From positions 44,529,497 to 44,593,496 of the forward strand of contig CM063107.1 in NCBI GenBank assembly GCA_031841125.1: 64,000 nt of DNA, read 5' to 3'. The notes below the pieces were generated by a model, which was not told the DNA's origin, did no database searches, and saw only the letters and a list, made by a program, of their open reading frames with translations. Of the stretch, positions 31,300 through 41,948 are shown one piece after another. Source of the DNA: Acanthococcus lagerstroemiae (Eukaryota > Arthropoda > Insecta > Hemiptera > Eriococcidae). The position numbers and the translations under genes were made by a program. Position 1 is the first letter of the stretch; every line of letters starts with the position of its first letter.

Positions 31300-33740
31300 T
31301 CGTTCGAACGAACCAAACGATTTAACGCTGTCCAGTTTGATGTGCTGTATGCCAGACAGCTTGTTCGAACTATGATCCGAACACAAAAAGTACCGAATTC
31401 ACTGGAGGGAGTTGTCGTCAGCAGGGAATCGAATTTTATGCTTCAGTATATTTTTTCGTTGCTAAGCAGTTGCAGCACGTCAAGTTTTCTTTGCGAATCA
31501 TGAAATTTCCAGTAAATTCCCCCCCCCCCCCCGGTATGATATGGAATATTTTGGTGTTATAGTACAACTCCGCTTACCCGAATTACCGTGTTATCCGCAG
31601 TTCCCAGAACCATTCCCTATTATCCGAAGTTGCGTAAGCTACCTTTCTGGAGACGTGCACCTTCGTAACCCTAACTTACGGTATTCAGACATGGGCACCA
31701 ACAGCAACACAACTTGAAAAAATCCACAAAACTCGACTGGCCATGGAACGAAGTATTACAGTAATATTTAATTTTTTTCAATTGAAACATAATTTGATTG
31801 AAAAATCGGCAAATTTTCAAATTTTTTAAAAATTTTGTCGGTGAATTTCTAGTTTTCAACAAATATTTGTCGGCAAATTTCCTCCCCCCCCCCCAACTGA
31901 AAATCAAGTTTCGTCTCTGGAAACAAAAAAGTGAATTGGCACACCCTGAAAACAGAAACAATGCGGTGTTGCCAGATCGCTCGCTCAAATCTCGCCGAAG
32001 TCGCCTTCGCTATTTCTAATGCTCTAAGAATGTGAGGAAAATGATCGTAATTTTTTTCAAAGTGGGTATTTCACAGGACGGTAGCGCTGATCCAAGTGCC
32101 GCGAATGCGACGCCGTTGTTGAGCTAGTTCTTGTCAACTTCCATAAGAAAATTCAAAAACATTCATCAGTTTTACTTTTATTTTGGAAAAATACTCCCGT
32201 TTCGAATTTTGAGGTTACTTTCTATCAAAATCGAGGATTTTCAGGGAACTGAGGGACCTACTTTCAAAATTGGACACTGACTTAGAAAACCGATAAACCT
32301 CGTGTGGTCTTTCTAGAATTGGAAAATAGATTCGGTGACGAAATTCGTACATTTATTTCTGTTTTCACACTCTGCGGTCTTCGGTCTTCTCCAGAACCTA
32401 TTTTCGACACAATACTCAGTTCTTCTCTGTGCCTGCAGCGTGTGTTTCTGAGCACTAACAAGAAACAACACATCTGTTGAGATCGTAAAATTATTTTTCA
32501 AACGGACTTCCGTTTTCCTAAAGCTTTTTGTAGCTTTTTGTCTGGTTATGAGATGCGAAGTGGGACTACGTAGGTATACAGCTGACTTGCGAATTTTCTC
32601 GTTTTCCCCGTTATCTGGGGCGAAACCTGATTACGAATCTAATTCTACTGTTGAAGTCCCCCGTTCATTTGCTTTGTCAGTACAAATGAACGCAATTCTA
32701 CCGTACTTCAGAAAATTCTTTCTATGGCTTTCTTATGCTCGCGGTTCTTCACCAACTCCTACGCACTTCTCGACTCGCAAATTTTATTTAAAAGGTTTCG
32801 TATGCACACGAATAGGAGACGGGTTAGCGGATATTCCGCAGCTAGCGAGCATTCAAAGAGAGCATCATTTTTCGCCATAATTAATTACGGCCCTGTTTAA
32901 AGATATTCAATCGACGCGGAACTCGTTCTAAAAATGCCGAAAGGGTACTTTCAGAAAATCCCGTCTTTCGTCTCAACGATCGCCGACAGAAATTTGCCAG
33001 GCCAATATTGCTGGATATTCGCATTTTAAGCACGACGAAAATGTTCGCGTAACGTCTTTATTCGCTGTCTGCGGTGCATTGTTTCCTTATGTACTCTCTT
33101 ACTTTGAATGAAGACGATGCCGTAATTAGACCCTTTGCAATCGACAGCCAGCGCCCGGCGCATTTTCTATATCTATATACACTTCCAGCAACTCTCGGCA
33201 CTACGGACCTTTAGTTACTCGAAAATTTCGTTCCAGTTCTCTTATACATGTATATACCTATTTATACCGATGCTGCGCGGCCGAAGTGCTTTGTGATGTC
33301 TTCACGGGTCGTAACTGTCAATTCTCTTCAGGATGAAGTTCGAAGAGTTTCTTCGACTAACCTCGACTAACCGCACCTGAGAAATTTTTTGCTTTATAAA
33401 AAGACTTTCTGCGCTGCGTTCCCCCAAACGATCCCCGTTTAGCGACTTTGAAAATTATTGCTCGAAATTAAACGTGATCCGTCCGCTAACTCTTGGCTGG
33501 GTCACCCGTTAAAGCGTATTTCGGCTTTCGTCTCAAAACTGAAGTAAGTGCGCCGAGCGAGTAAAATTAAGGACAAAAAAAACGCTCGCTTTAGACAGCT
33601 CATCATCGGCGAGTTCGTTTATCGTTTGGAAAGTTAAGCTCTGGAGAAACTGAGGGGGAGGGGGACAGTGAAGGTGAGACCACATTCTCCCATTGACACA
33701 TCTCTGACTTCATTCCACTTCACTATTCCGAAATCACCAT
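31300..33740. other. Mostly unassigned DNA
   Basis: Includes a fragment of the CAGGGGCGAAAC family at about 31755-31919 (separate entry) and a C-run at 31519-31532. A 110-codon plus-strand frame at 32548-32880 resembles nothing I know. 33000-33620 is CpG-richer and unique, with TATATCTATATACA-type AT tracts at 33165-33265. Confidence 0.35.
31755..31919 (+). mobile_element. CAGGGGCGAAAC-family end fragment
   Basis: Matches the right end of copies A and B: TCGGCAAATTTTCAAATT, GTCGGTGAATTT, ATTTGTCGGCAAATTTCC, a C-run, then AACTGAAAATCAAGTTTCG and the terminal TCGTCTCTG. The left end is not recognisable, so I call it a fragment. Confidence 0.7.
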
Positions 33741-33755
33741 GACTGTACTCGGGTA

Positions 33756-34149
33756 CAGGAACGTACCGATAGGGGGACAGGGGGCATCATTTACCCCCCT
33801 CCCCCGTAGGAAGTTTTCATTCAGTAGTTGAGAAAATTTACCATTTCAGTCAGGCAAGTTAAAAAAATGCAACAAGTTAAATGTTTTTTCTTCTTTTGTT
33901 TCTTCTGTGTTTTTTTTTTCTTTGATACTTGGGAATTTGAGTTGAGAAGTTGGGAAAACCAAACAAGTCAAAAGGTTTTTCTTCTTTTGCTTGATACTTG
34001 GGCATTTTGAGTTGCCAGTTTAAAAATCCAACAGGTCAAAAGTACTTTTTTTTATTTGCTTTGATACCTGGGAATTCTGAGTTGAGTCAGTTGGGACTTT
34101 CACAATTCCCCCCCCCCCTCCCAAGGAAAAACTCTTCGGTACGTCCCTG
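33756..34149 (+). mobile_element. hAT-type MITE, GACGTACCGA family, copy 4
   Basis: Ends CAGGAACGTACCGATAGG and CTTCGGTACGTCCCTG. Flanks CTCGGGTA at 33748-33755 and 34150-34157 are identical. 394 bp. The interior shows the family's repeat most clearly: three blocks of about 66-70 bp, each starting near TTTGATACTTGGGAATTT, followed by GAGTTGAGAAGTTGGGAAAA and CAAGTCAAAAGG. Copy length differences in the family track the number of these blocks. Confidence 0.92.
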
Positions 34150-34359
34150 CTCGGGTATCTCGATTAATATGTGATTCGAAGCGGACTTTCTGGGACGTGA
34201 ATTTTACTTTTATCAACATTGGTTGGAAGAAAACGTTTTCCTGAGTTAACAAGTGGAAAAACTCTTCTTATATTTATGTAGTTAGTGTGTTTAACAGTGA
34301 TCTGTATCAGTTCGAACCTTTTTACCACGTATTTTATATCTTTTGTATTTACTCATGAT

Positions 34360-34497
34360 CTTATCCTGGTGTTTCTAATTTTGTCCCTTTGCCTTATTCC
34401 TAACATGATCCATTCCATCTACTCGGTTCTTATCCGGGTGTTTCTAATTTTGTCCCTTTGCCTTATTCCTAACATAATCCATTCCATCTACTCGGTG
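34360..34497. repeat. Two tandem 69-bp units
   Basis: 34360-34428 and 34429-34497 are nearly identical; I see two differences, CTGG/CCGG and CATG/CATA. Because 69 is a multiple of three, an open frame passes through both, but the sequence is not a recognised protein. It adjoins the retrotransposon fragment at 34505. Confidence 0.95.
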
Positions 34498-34504
34498 TAG
34501 TTTA

Positions 34505-34895
34505 TTTGTTTGTGCTACTGTTGGAGCCTAAGTCTGGGCTCTGTAGAGATTAGAATCGGGTACTGGAAATGGGATTTGGTTTTTCGAAATTGTTTTTACT
34601 GCCAATAACCCTACCACGCTTGTGACATCCTTCTGTTTAATTCTTTGTCTATTCTATTCTTGAATGTTATCTTTTGACCCAAGTACACCACTTCGTTAAC
34701 CCTTTTCATTTTTTCCCCTTTGATCCTAATGTTTGCTATCTCCTCATTTGACAAAATTGTGGTTTTCTTAAAGTTTAGTTTCAGTCCTGCTTTCCTACTG
34801 GTTGTTTCGAGTTCGTTTGCCTATTTCTTCCAACTATCCTAAATTTTGAGATATTAGCGCCACATCATCTGCAAAGCGTAGGACTCCTAATCGGG
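34505..34895 (-). pseudogene. Reverse transcriptase fragment of an RTE-like element
   Basis: Minus-strand reading LRFADDVALISQNLG, stop, LEEIGKRTR, then after a frameshift AGLKLNFKKTTILSNEEI, VNEVVYLGQKITFKNRIDKELNRRM. These are the RT catalytic box (intact FADD), the GLKLN.KKT box and the YLG..I connection of RTE/jockey-like RTs. At least one stop and one frameshift make it dead. It ends near a G-run at 34896. Confidence 0.85.
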
Positions 34896-35053
34896 GGGGG
34901 GGTCGTAGTCGTAACCCTTTCACTCTCTAGAACGGGGAAAATTTTTTGTAACCAAATTTGTAGGGAAACATGTTCAGTAGGCTCCCATCAAGAACACGAA
35001 ACTCGATAGAATTGATTTTTTAACCACTAACCCCCCTCCCTTCTTCTTGTGGA

Positions 35054-35285
35054 TGGGACAATATGTCCCAGCGCGGTATTATTCCGTGGGATATATTGTC
35101 CCACTGGTACTGAAAAAAACACGAATCCAGACGAATCCACACATATAACGGCTGATCGCAACTTTGCTACGAGGTTGTTCAGGAGCTCGAATACTCCCAG
35201 TGGGACAATTTAAACGGATTTAAACATTGTCAGTGGTCCCGATAGAATTTTTTGAAAATTTTTGGGACAATATATCCCAGTGGGA
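35054..35285. repeat. Cluster of palindromic TGGGACAATATATCCCA motifs
   Basis: TGGGACAATATGTCCCA at 35054-35070; GTGGGATATATTGTCCCAC at 35086-35104; CCCAGTGGGACAATT at 35196-35210; CAGTGGTCCC at 35231-35240; TGGGACAATATATCCCA at 35263-35279, followed by GTGGGA. The motif is near-palindromic and appears in both orientations. No coding frame. It may be part of an unrecognised inverted-repeat element or a diverged satellite. Confidence 0.8.
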
Positions 35286-35419
35286 GTAGAAGAACTAAAA
35301 CACATATCCCGTTTTCGTAGTGCTGTAATTAACGGTCTAAAATACATTCTGAAATGCTCTTTTTGATAGCGTTGGGGGAGATTTTAACCCAGCCCCCCTC
35401 CCGTTCTTACGCCGATGGT

Positions 35420-38400
35420 TATAGGCGATGGTTATAGGGAAGAATACAAATCAACAATAGTTCAATAAGGTTTGTTGATTGCTGTTGATGGTTATTATAC
35501 CGTTGCTGACAGTCAGTTTCTTTGATGTGTTGATTGTATTTTGATGTCCGAGGTCTACCTCATAGTTTGGATGTAATTCAAAATTGGAAAATTCGGTCTT
35601 GTAGTGATCCAGGAAATGTGTTGATTAAGCATGGAGGTACAGAGTGTTCTAGTTTGGGTTGGCGAACCAGAATGAGTACTTAGTACTCGACGAAGAAACA
35701 GTTTCACGTAAATATATATAGTTTGTTTTCAGAAGGTTTCAAGACTTTAAAATTGGAAAAATAGTGAATTTTCTAAATGAAACTCTTAGAAAATAAATTC
35801 CTTCGGAGACCTTAATGGAGAGTGAATCGAAAATGTTAGACAAATTTTACACGCCTATCCTGGGCATTGAATGGGGTTGAAAACTACTTAGTCTGTGAAA
35901 AAGTTAAGGAAAGCTCGGAACCAAAATTTCTATGTCGTCAGTTATTTATGTCATCTTCGGTCTTTGCCTGTACTTGGTTAAATCCAACCTTTCTTCGCTC
36001 CTCGAATACTAAAGGATTTGTGACATCGCTCCTCGAAAACCTGTACATCAATTAACGCCCTTCTAATCGGAAATATGTAAGAAATTACAAATCGACATTA
36101 CCGCCTGAGGTACCTTTTCATGAAATTATGTGATGTAATTCTGATTTCTGTAGTTTCTGCCATTCCTTCCCAGTAGTCATTTCTGTCAATTTCGCCATTT
36201 TAGTCCGTCATTTCATTTTCGATTTCCGTAATTTCCATCATTTTTGTCCCCGGGTTATGGGTTAGAAAAGAGAATAATTACTGACCAATTATCGAAAGTA
36301 ACCTGATTACAATTTTGGGTAGATGTATTCTTCATGAATGACTTCTTATTTTTCAATGCATAATTGAGAACATTCCTGGTATAATATTTGAGAATTGTCT
36401 TGATTCTCATGTGGAGTCCAAAGAGAGTACATGTGTTAGCACAGGAAATGTTCAGCAAATAAGAACCGTGCGTTTTCTTCTTGAGTATTTTTTCTCCGAC
36501 ATTTCTTGTGTGAAAGTAGAAATTGATTATAATCCGGACACAAATAACCGCTGCCGTCGTGCATCTAAAAATGAAAAGACCTAGCTGAACGTTGATCAGC
36601 TATGTCATCTCGTACGATGGACACTTTCCCTGTATATTTTGGGCATTGAAAATTACGAAGGTGAACCCCAAGCAATCTTACCATATGATAGAGCAACAGT
36701 ATTATAATGTCCAATGTATGATTATGGTCTTCAGTCGTCAAGTCAGCCCCGCTTCGGTTTTTAATATGTAACTAACTATACCTAAACCAAAGTCCTTCAT
36801 GTCTGTCTCTTTTTCAATTTCTATCGTTTGTTTCTGTCAGTTTCCCCTTAGTCCAGTCTTGGCTATAGGCATATGTATAATCTCAAAGTTCCTAAACACA
36901 AAATTTTAAAGGACTGGATGCTCAACGTCTTCAGTTTTTCAAGTTGAAGAAGCCGACAAACAAAAGAAAAAAGGTTCTTGAGCTTTCCGCCTTACAAAAT
37001 GCCGAAAATTGTCCGAGTTGACGGAAGGTATCGAAAAACTGAAACTTGAAACAAGCTTACTACTCTCCAGTCTTTCCAACTGGGACTTAACTTTGCTAGG
37101 AAGCGCATTTTTCCTTAATTTTTCTAGAGACAAGGACTGTTTCGTGATGCATGTAGTGAGTGCATGTGCGTCTGTGTGCGAACTCAGCTTGGTTCTCATA
37201 ACACTTTCCTTTCCTTTCAACTGGCTTGGCGCACTCTGAGGGTTTATTCTCTCATTTTGGTGAACTGATGGGTAACTCCAGAGCGTGTCTGTCCACCTCC
37301 AATGGTACTGCACTCTGCACTTGTCTGTACATTAGGATAGTAGCGAAAAGTTAAAGCCTGTTCTCCAGCTTATCGATCCCGGGAATACCCTGGGTCGAAA
37401 AATTGCGATACATACATCATTTGAGAAGCACTTATCTAAAAACAGTCATGTCCGAAAAATCAGTTTCTTGAAACATGAGAAACTGTTTAGAAAATGCATT
37501 TTTTTCTTGTGCGATGGGAATCCGTGAACTCAGATTTCGGTTGTTATCGGAACCTGTCTGCTGTATTCAATGAAACATGACTCAAAATTTCAAAATTTGG
37601 AGGTAAACGTTTCAATAACGCTTCATTATATTCCGAAAGCACAAACAAGTGGCCGATTGATGTTTCTCAATTCTTCTTTTGCTATTGAGGGGGGGGGGGC
37701 ATCTGTCTCATCATCCCCTTCAACACGTTCTTGTATCGATTCCTTCTGTTCTTGAACGCAAAAAATGTTTTGCCGCCGTTTAGTGAAATCAATTTGTGTA
37801 GTTGTGCATCCTGCCGAGAGCAAAAACGAAAATACTAATGACCCCGAACGATTCCAGGTGAGTGAGGATGTTAACTGAATTATCCGCGAGGGCGATATTT
37901 CTTCATTATATTTTGCAGAAAAGTCGTTTTTCTCCGTTAATTACTGTTCGGGCCGACGGCACTGATGACTAAATAATTTTAATGACGAAAATAATAATGT
38001 TGTGTCACCAACTTGGTGTTTAGGACAAAGCGCTCTCAATAATAACCCATTTTACCTCTTTGTATTTCACGATTAATTTCCATTTCAAATTAGTCCCGGC
38101 GTTTCGGAGGAGAATATCCTGTTAAGGAAAATTATATCTTTTCCAATTTCTCTCTTTTATCTCAAATTACCGGTCATTATTCATGAGTTAGATAGCCTAT
38201 ACATCGTGATTTTGCAATTCCACGCCTCCAAAAATGGCAAGCGCTGCACTGTGACTCCTAATTGATTAACCCAAGGTACGTGGATCGCCCAAGGTGAGTA
38301 TTCAAATTTCTATGGACGAAATGGCATTTTGGGATGAAAATAAAAAAATACTGGCTGTTATTCGTTGTGGCCAGAAACCACGGCTGGGTTATCCATAACC

Positions 38401-38510
38401 GAATAATAATTTCGTGTGTAACTTCCTTCAATCCAAGACGATCGGATCGGTCAGTGAGTTTTTGCCACCTGAACTTTCTGTAGTTCTGTATGGTCTATTG
38501 TAAAATTTGA
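35420..38510. other. Unassigned DNA
   Basis: A 124-codon minus-strand frame at 36939-37313 has no features I recognise and overlaps a plus-strand frame. Otherwise AT-rich, with a G-run at about 37690-37699. No RNA gene or bounded element seen. Confidence 0.35.
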
Positions 38511-38521
38511 ATGCGAGCGAT

Positions 38522-38728
38522 CAGGGGCGCAACCAGAACTTTTTTTGGTGGGAGCTAGAATGTAGAAAAAAAACTTGGGCAGGGGTGAAAGTTTGATTTG
38601 GTACCTACCTATTTTCATGAGCTGTAAATTTGTACGAACCTACAACGCAATGTAACCGTATCAGGCCGGCATTAGTTTCTTTGGGGGGGGTGCCATAGCC
38701 CCAAGTCCCCTCCTTGGTTGTACCCTTG
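38522..38728. mobile_element. Short hAT-type MITE (GGGGCGCAACCA family)
   Basis: Ends CAGGGGCGCAACCAG and TTGGTTGTACCCTTG are inverted repeats. Flanks CGAGCGAT (38514-38521) and CGAGTGAC (38729-38736) match at 6 of 8 bases. 207 bp, G-rich and C-rich tracts inside, no coding capacity. Confidence 0.72.
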
Positions 38729-38736
38729 CGAGTGAC

Positions 38737-40100
38737 AAGTATCCTACATGTGTCCACCAAACCCTTATAAATGGCCGGGATGTGGTTTAAAGTTGGACAT
38801 TGTTATAGGAAAGTAAATCGGTAAAATAGTCGCAGTTAGCCTGCAAGTGTAAGAACTAGCTTTCTCTCTCGACCTTGTTAAACCTCTGGACTATGCTGAT
38901 TTTTTTTTTTTTGTAAGTATCAATTTCTTATACTTAGGTAACTCTATCAAGCAACTTTAATTTAGGCAATTTAGTCCCTAGAATGGAAGAAGCTCTTTAG
39001 TCTCTTAATTGCATCGATACGAAAGTAGAATGAAATTGAATAATATACGTATTTGTAGAAAATTCTCGAACGAAAAGCTTTTTCATTTTCATTCTGCACC
39101 GTGAAACCACTCAGAATGGTATTAAATTCTGGTGGCGAGAAGTGAGCTGCTCGATTGAGGGTGGGCGAAGAACAGTCGTGAATAACTATTTAATAGGTAT
39201 CGAAAAGACGGTGTCTTTTTGTCTTCTTGTCTTTATGTATGTTAGCGTGTCCCTTATAATGAAAATTTTCCAATTTTGCATCCGACGCTCCTGAAGTTTC
39301 TCTTAGTCATACGGAAGTGCCGTCACCAAATTTTCAGCTTTTTTTGTGTAACAATAACCAGTACCTCACGAGGTCAGAATTTCAACACGATATGAGGTTT
39401 TGAGTGAATAAGTTGTTGCCCAAAAAGGGCCCGTATGGAAGATGAACAAACAAGTTCAACTAACATGTCCTATAAGTAAATGAAATTCTCAACGTTAAAA
39501 AAAAAAAGTCGTTCTTGGATTCAAAATTGAAATCATGATGAGAATTTAAACGTTTCAGATATCCAAAACAAAGTTGGAAGAAAAAACACGAGAAGAAATG
39601 TTAATATTTTTTGGGAGCTACAGAAAGTGAGCCAATTTTTGTAGATCTCATTTCTACTCTGATTCCAATGTTGGCAGATTCTTCTTGTAACGTTTGAACG
39701 CTATAAACCTACTCGTAGATACGGAAATACGGCATTTTATGTCCCGACCCAACGATCGTCCCATTTAAATAACACATGTAAAAGTAGTTCTGTTAGAACT
39801 CATTTTATGAACGAACTTTCCTTGTTTTTAAGCTATAGAAATACAAATACAAAGCAGTTAGAAATCCATTCGAAATTTGATGTCTGTTAATATTTTTTAG
39901 TTGTATTTTTCCTTCAACTTGTAATTTCATCCGATCAATAAACGAACCTTAAGTACTGATATTTGAGGATGTCTTTGAATATCCGTAACGTTCGTTCACT
40001 GACCGAAGTATATGAGTAAAAATGTTATCAGAAATGGGAGTTAGTGGAGATATCCAACCGTTTTGTGTAATTTCTAGCTCAAAAACACGAACAGTTCTTT
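38737..40100. other. Unassigned DNA
   Basis: T-run at about 38900-38912 and A-run at 39498-39508. No supported gene. Confidence 0.4.
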
Positions 40101-40109
40101 CACAAAATG

Positions 40110-40551
40110 ATTGATTTTGAACAAAGTATCTTCTTCTTCTTTCTACACCGGCTCCATACGTAGATACGTAGATTTGCGATCCAATTGACAGTGTTGACTT
40201 TGGATGCAGTCGTTCGAAAAATTTCTACTGATAAGCGGCCAAACCGCCTGCGTAAATCCGTAGGCCATGAATTTTGTCTAAAACTGATCGACCGTCTTTC
40301 ATTCTTCCATGAATCTTGCCTTGGATAATTGGACGTAGTATCTCGTACTTTGGGCCGTGGAGGATGTGACCAAGATACTCTGCCTTCCATTTTTTAATTA
40401 TGTGCACGGGTCGCTTAGTTTTCTTCATTTGAGCCAAAACACTCTCTTTTGTTTGAGACCTTGTGTATCCAGGATATCCGTAGCATGCGTTTGTAGACCT
40501 ACATCTCAGTCGTGGGTATTTTGCATCCATATACATCCATACTGAAAGCAC
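40110..40551 (-). pseudogene. Non-LTR retrotransposon tail with frameshift
   Basis: Minus-strand frame from 40551 reads VLAQMKKTKRPVHIIKKWKA, EYLGHILHGPKYEILRPIIQ, GKIHGRMKDGRSVLDKIHGL, the YLGHI.R..KY.LL..I..GKI.G.R..GR tail motif. It ends at a stop near 40225. The continuation FGRLSVEIFRTTASKV, typical of the same proteins (W.....LFR.A.....), is in another frame, so a frameshift is present. 5' RT and endonuclease parts are missing. Confidence 0.75.
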
Positions 40552-41063
40552 GTAGCATTTCAGCGCCCATCACACTCGTTCAAGTAGGTGCAGTGATATC
40601 CAGATATTCCGTAAAAGCCCTTGGAACTGGCCAAAACGGCTGTTTTTTTCGAACTTATTTCTGAACATTTTCACAAATTAGAATAAAATTGCAATAAGTT
40701 ATTGAGCCAATTTTTTGTGTAGGTCTCAAATTATGATGCAGGCCTTTCTTCCTTTCCAGAAAGACTTGTAAGCACTCTGTACACTCTGTACAGCCCTATT
40801 TTATCCTTCTAATGTCATTAAAAGTATGTTATAGTTTTAGACCTTCTTTTCTAATTGGCTCTCAACCCAAGCTTCAGGATCCGCCCTTTCAAGCATTACC
40901 TTAGAGACGTCGGGAAGGCTTTTAGGGCTGTCTTAGCCCTCTTCCCTTCTGGCCGAAAAACCGGTCTAGGTCGAAATGTAGCGAGTTGCTACATGGGCTC
41001 GAATCCGGAACTATCCACTCAACCAACCAGACCCCTGTAGTTTTAGACCTACTTTTCATGCTA

Positions 41064-41946
41064 CGAGGGTTGTCCCAGAAGTAAGGTTCCCTATTGGGAT
41101 TTAAACCTGCTCTAGAAGGCGCTGCAAATTTACCTGCGCGAGTGTTAGCGGGTGAAAATGAGTGAGTGATCATGTGCACTTTTAAATAGAAACGCTGCTA
41201 TCTTCAGTAGGGTAAAAAACCGAGTAAAAATTATTCTGCCAGTAGAACTGATTATAATTTAATTTTTTGGTGATGATGCAGTCGAATTTAGGACAAATTT
41301 TCTTTAAAAGTGAATTTCTAATCGACTTAATGATATTTGAAGTTTGCTACACGCTTAGGGTAAATCGTCTGTGATCACTCACACATATCCCAGGGCTGCC
41401 AACACTTGAAACTCTAAGTTTAAATCCCAATCTTTGTATTTCTATTGCATGCGTTATAGAGCGATGCGGTGAACGGGGAAATGTTGCGCAGGCTTATCTG
41501 ACAACACTGTAAAGATATCAAGTGCGCATGTAAAGAAGCAATGGTGAACCAGTACACAAAACATGGATCTCACACCCAAAGTCCGTCAAAGTTTCTAGTG
41601 CGGAATGACCTTTGTGTGGTAGATCATGCACCTTGCACTGACCACTACAAAACACGCGACACCACTTACCCCATCTGGGCTGAACACTTCAATCAACTGC
41701 CGATGGATGGCGCTAGGTGGTTTATTTTTCGCTGTCAAGAATAATTACTGAATGCACTACAAACTTGGACGGACTTTGCTCGTGAGATCCGTGTTTCATG
41801 TACTGGTTCGCCGTTGCATGCGCACTTGACATTTGTACAGTGTTGTCAGATAAGCCTGCGCAACATTTCCCTGTTCACCGCATCGCTTTACAACGCATGC
41901 AGTGGAAATACAAAGATAGGGAACCTTACTTCTAGGACAACCTACA
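41064..41946. mobile_element. Palindromic mariner-type MITE with a nested insertion
   Basis: Flanked by TA (41062-41063 and 41947-41948). The left end runs AGGGTTGTCCCAGAAGTAAG into GTTCCCTAT; the right end is its inverted match, AGGTTGTCCTAGAAGTAAG. The inverted similarity continues far inward: 41431-41580 and 41765-41915 are about 150-base inverted arms (for example TTGCGCAGGCTTATCTGACA in both). The left arm is split by a 338-bp insertion (41093-41430). Spacer of about 185 bases, 41581-41764. No transposase recognised. Confidence 0.85.
41093..41430. mobile_element. Nested inverted-repeat element, TGGGATTTAAAC ends
   Basis: Ends TGGGATTTAAACCTG and AAGTTTAAATCCCA interrupt the left arm of the 41064 foldback. 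Removing them restores CCCTATCTTTGTATTTC as found in the intact right arm, with AT possibly duplicated. The interior matches 53500-53840 (see there). Superfamily unclear. Confidence 0.75.
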
Positions 41947-41948
41947 TA

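Noticed and set aside
32548..32880. 110-codon plus-strand frame
   Set aside because: Unrecognised, with no supporting splice sites or similarity; length is within chance for 64 kb.
36939..37313. 124-codon minus-strand frame
   Set aside because: No domain, no splice context, and an overlapping open frame on the other strand.
40855..41040. tRNA-like phrase GGGCTCGAATCCGGAA near 40980
   Set aside because: No box A at the right distance and no foldable acceptor stem.
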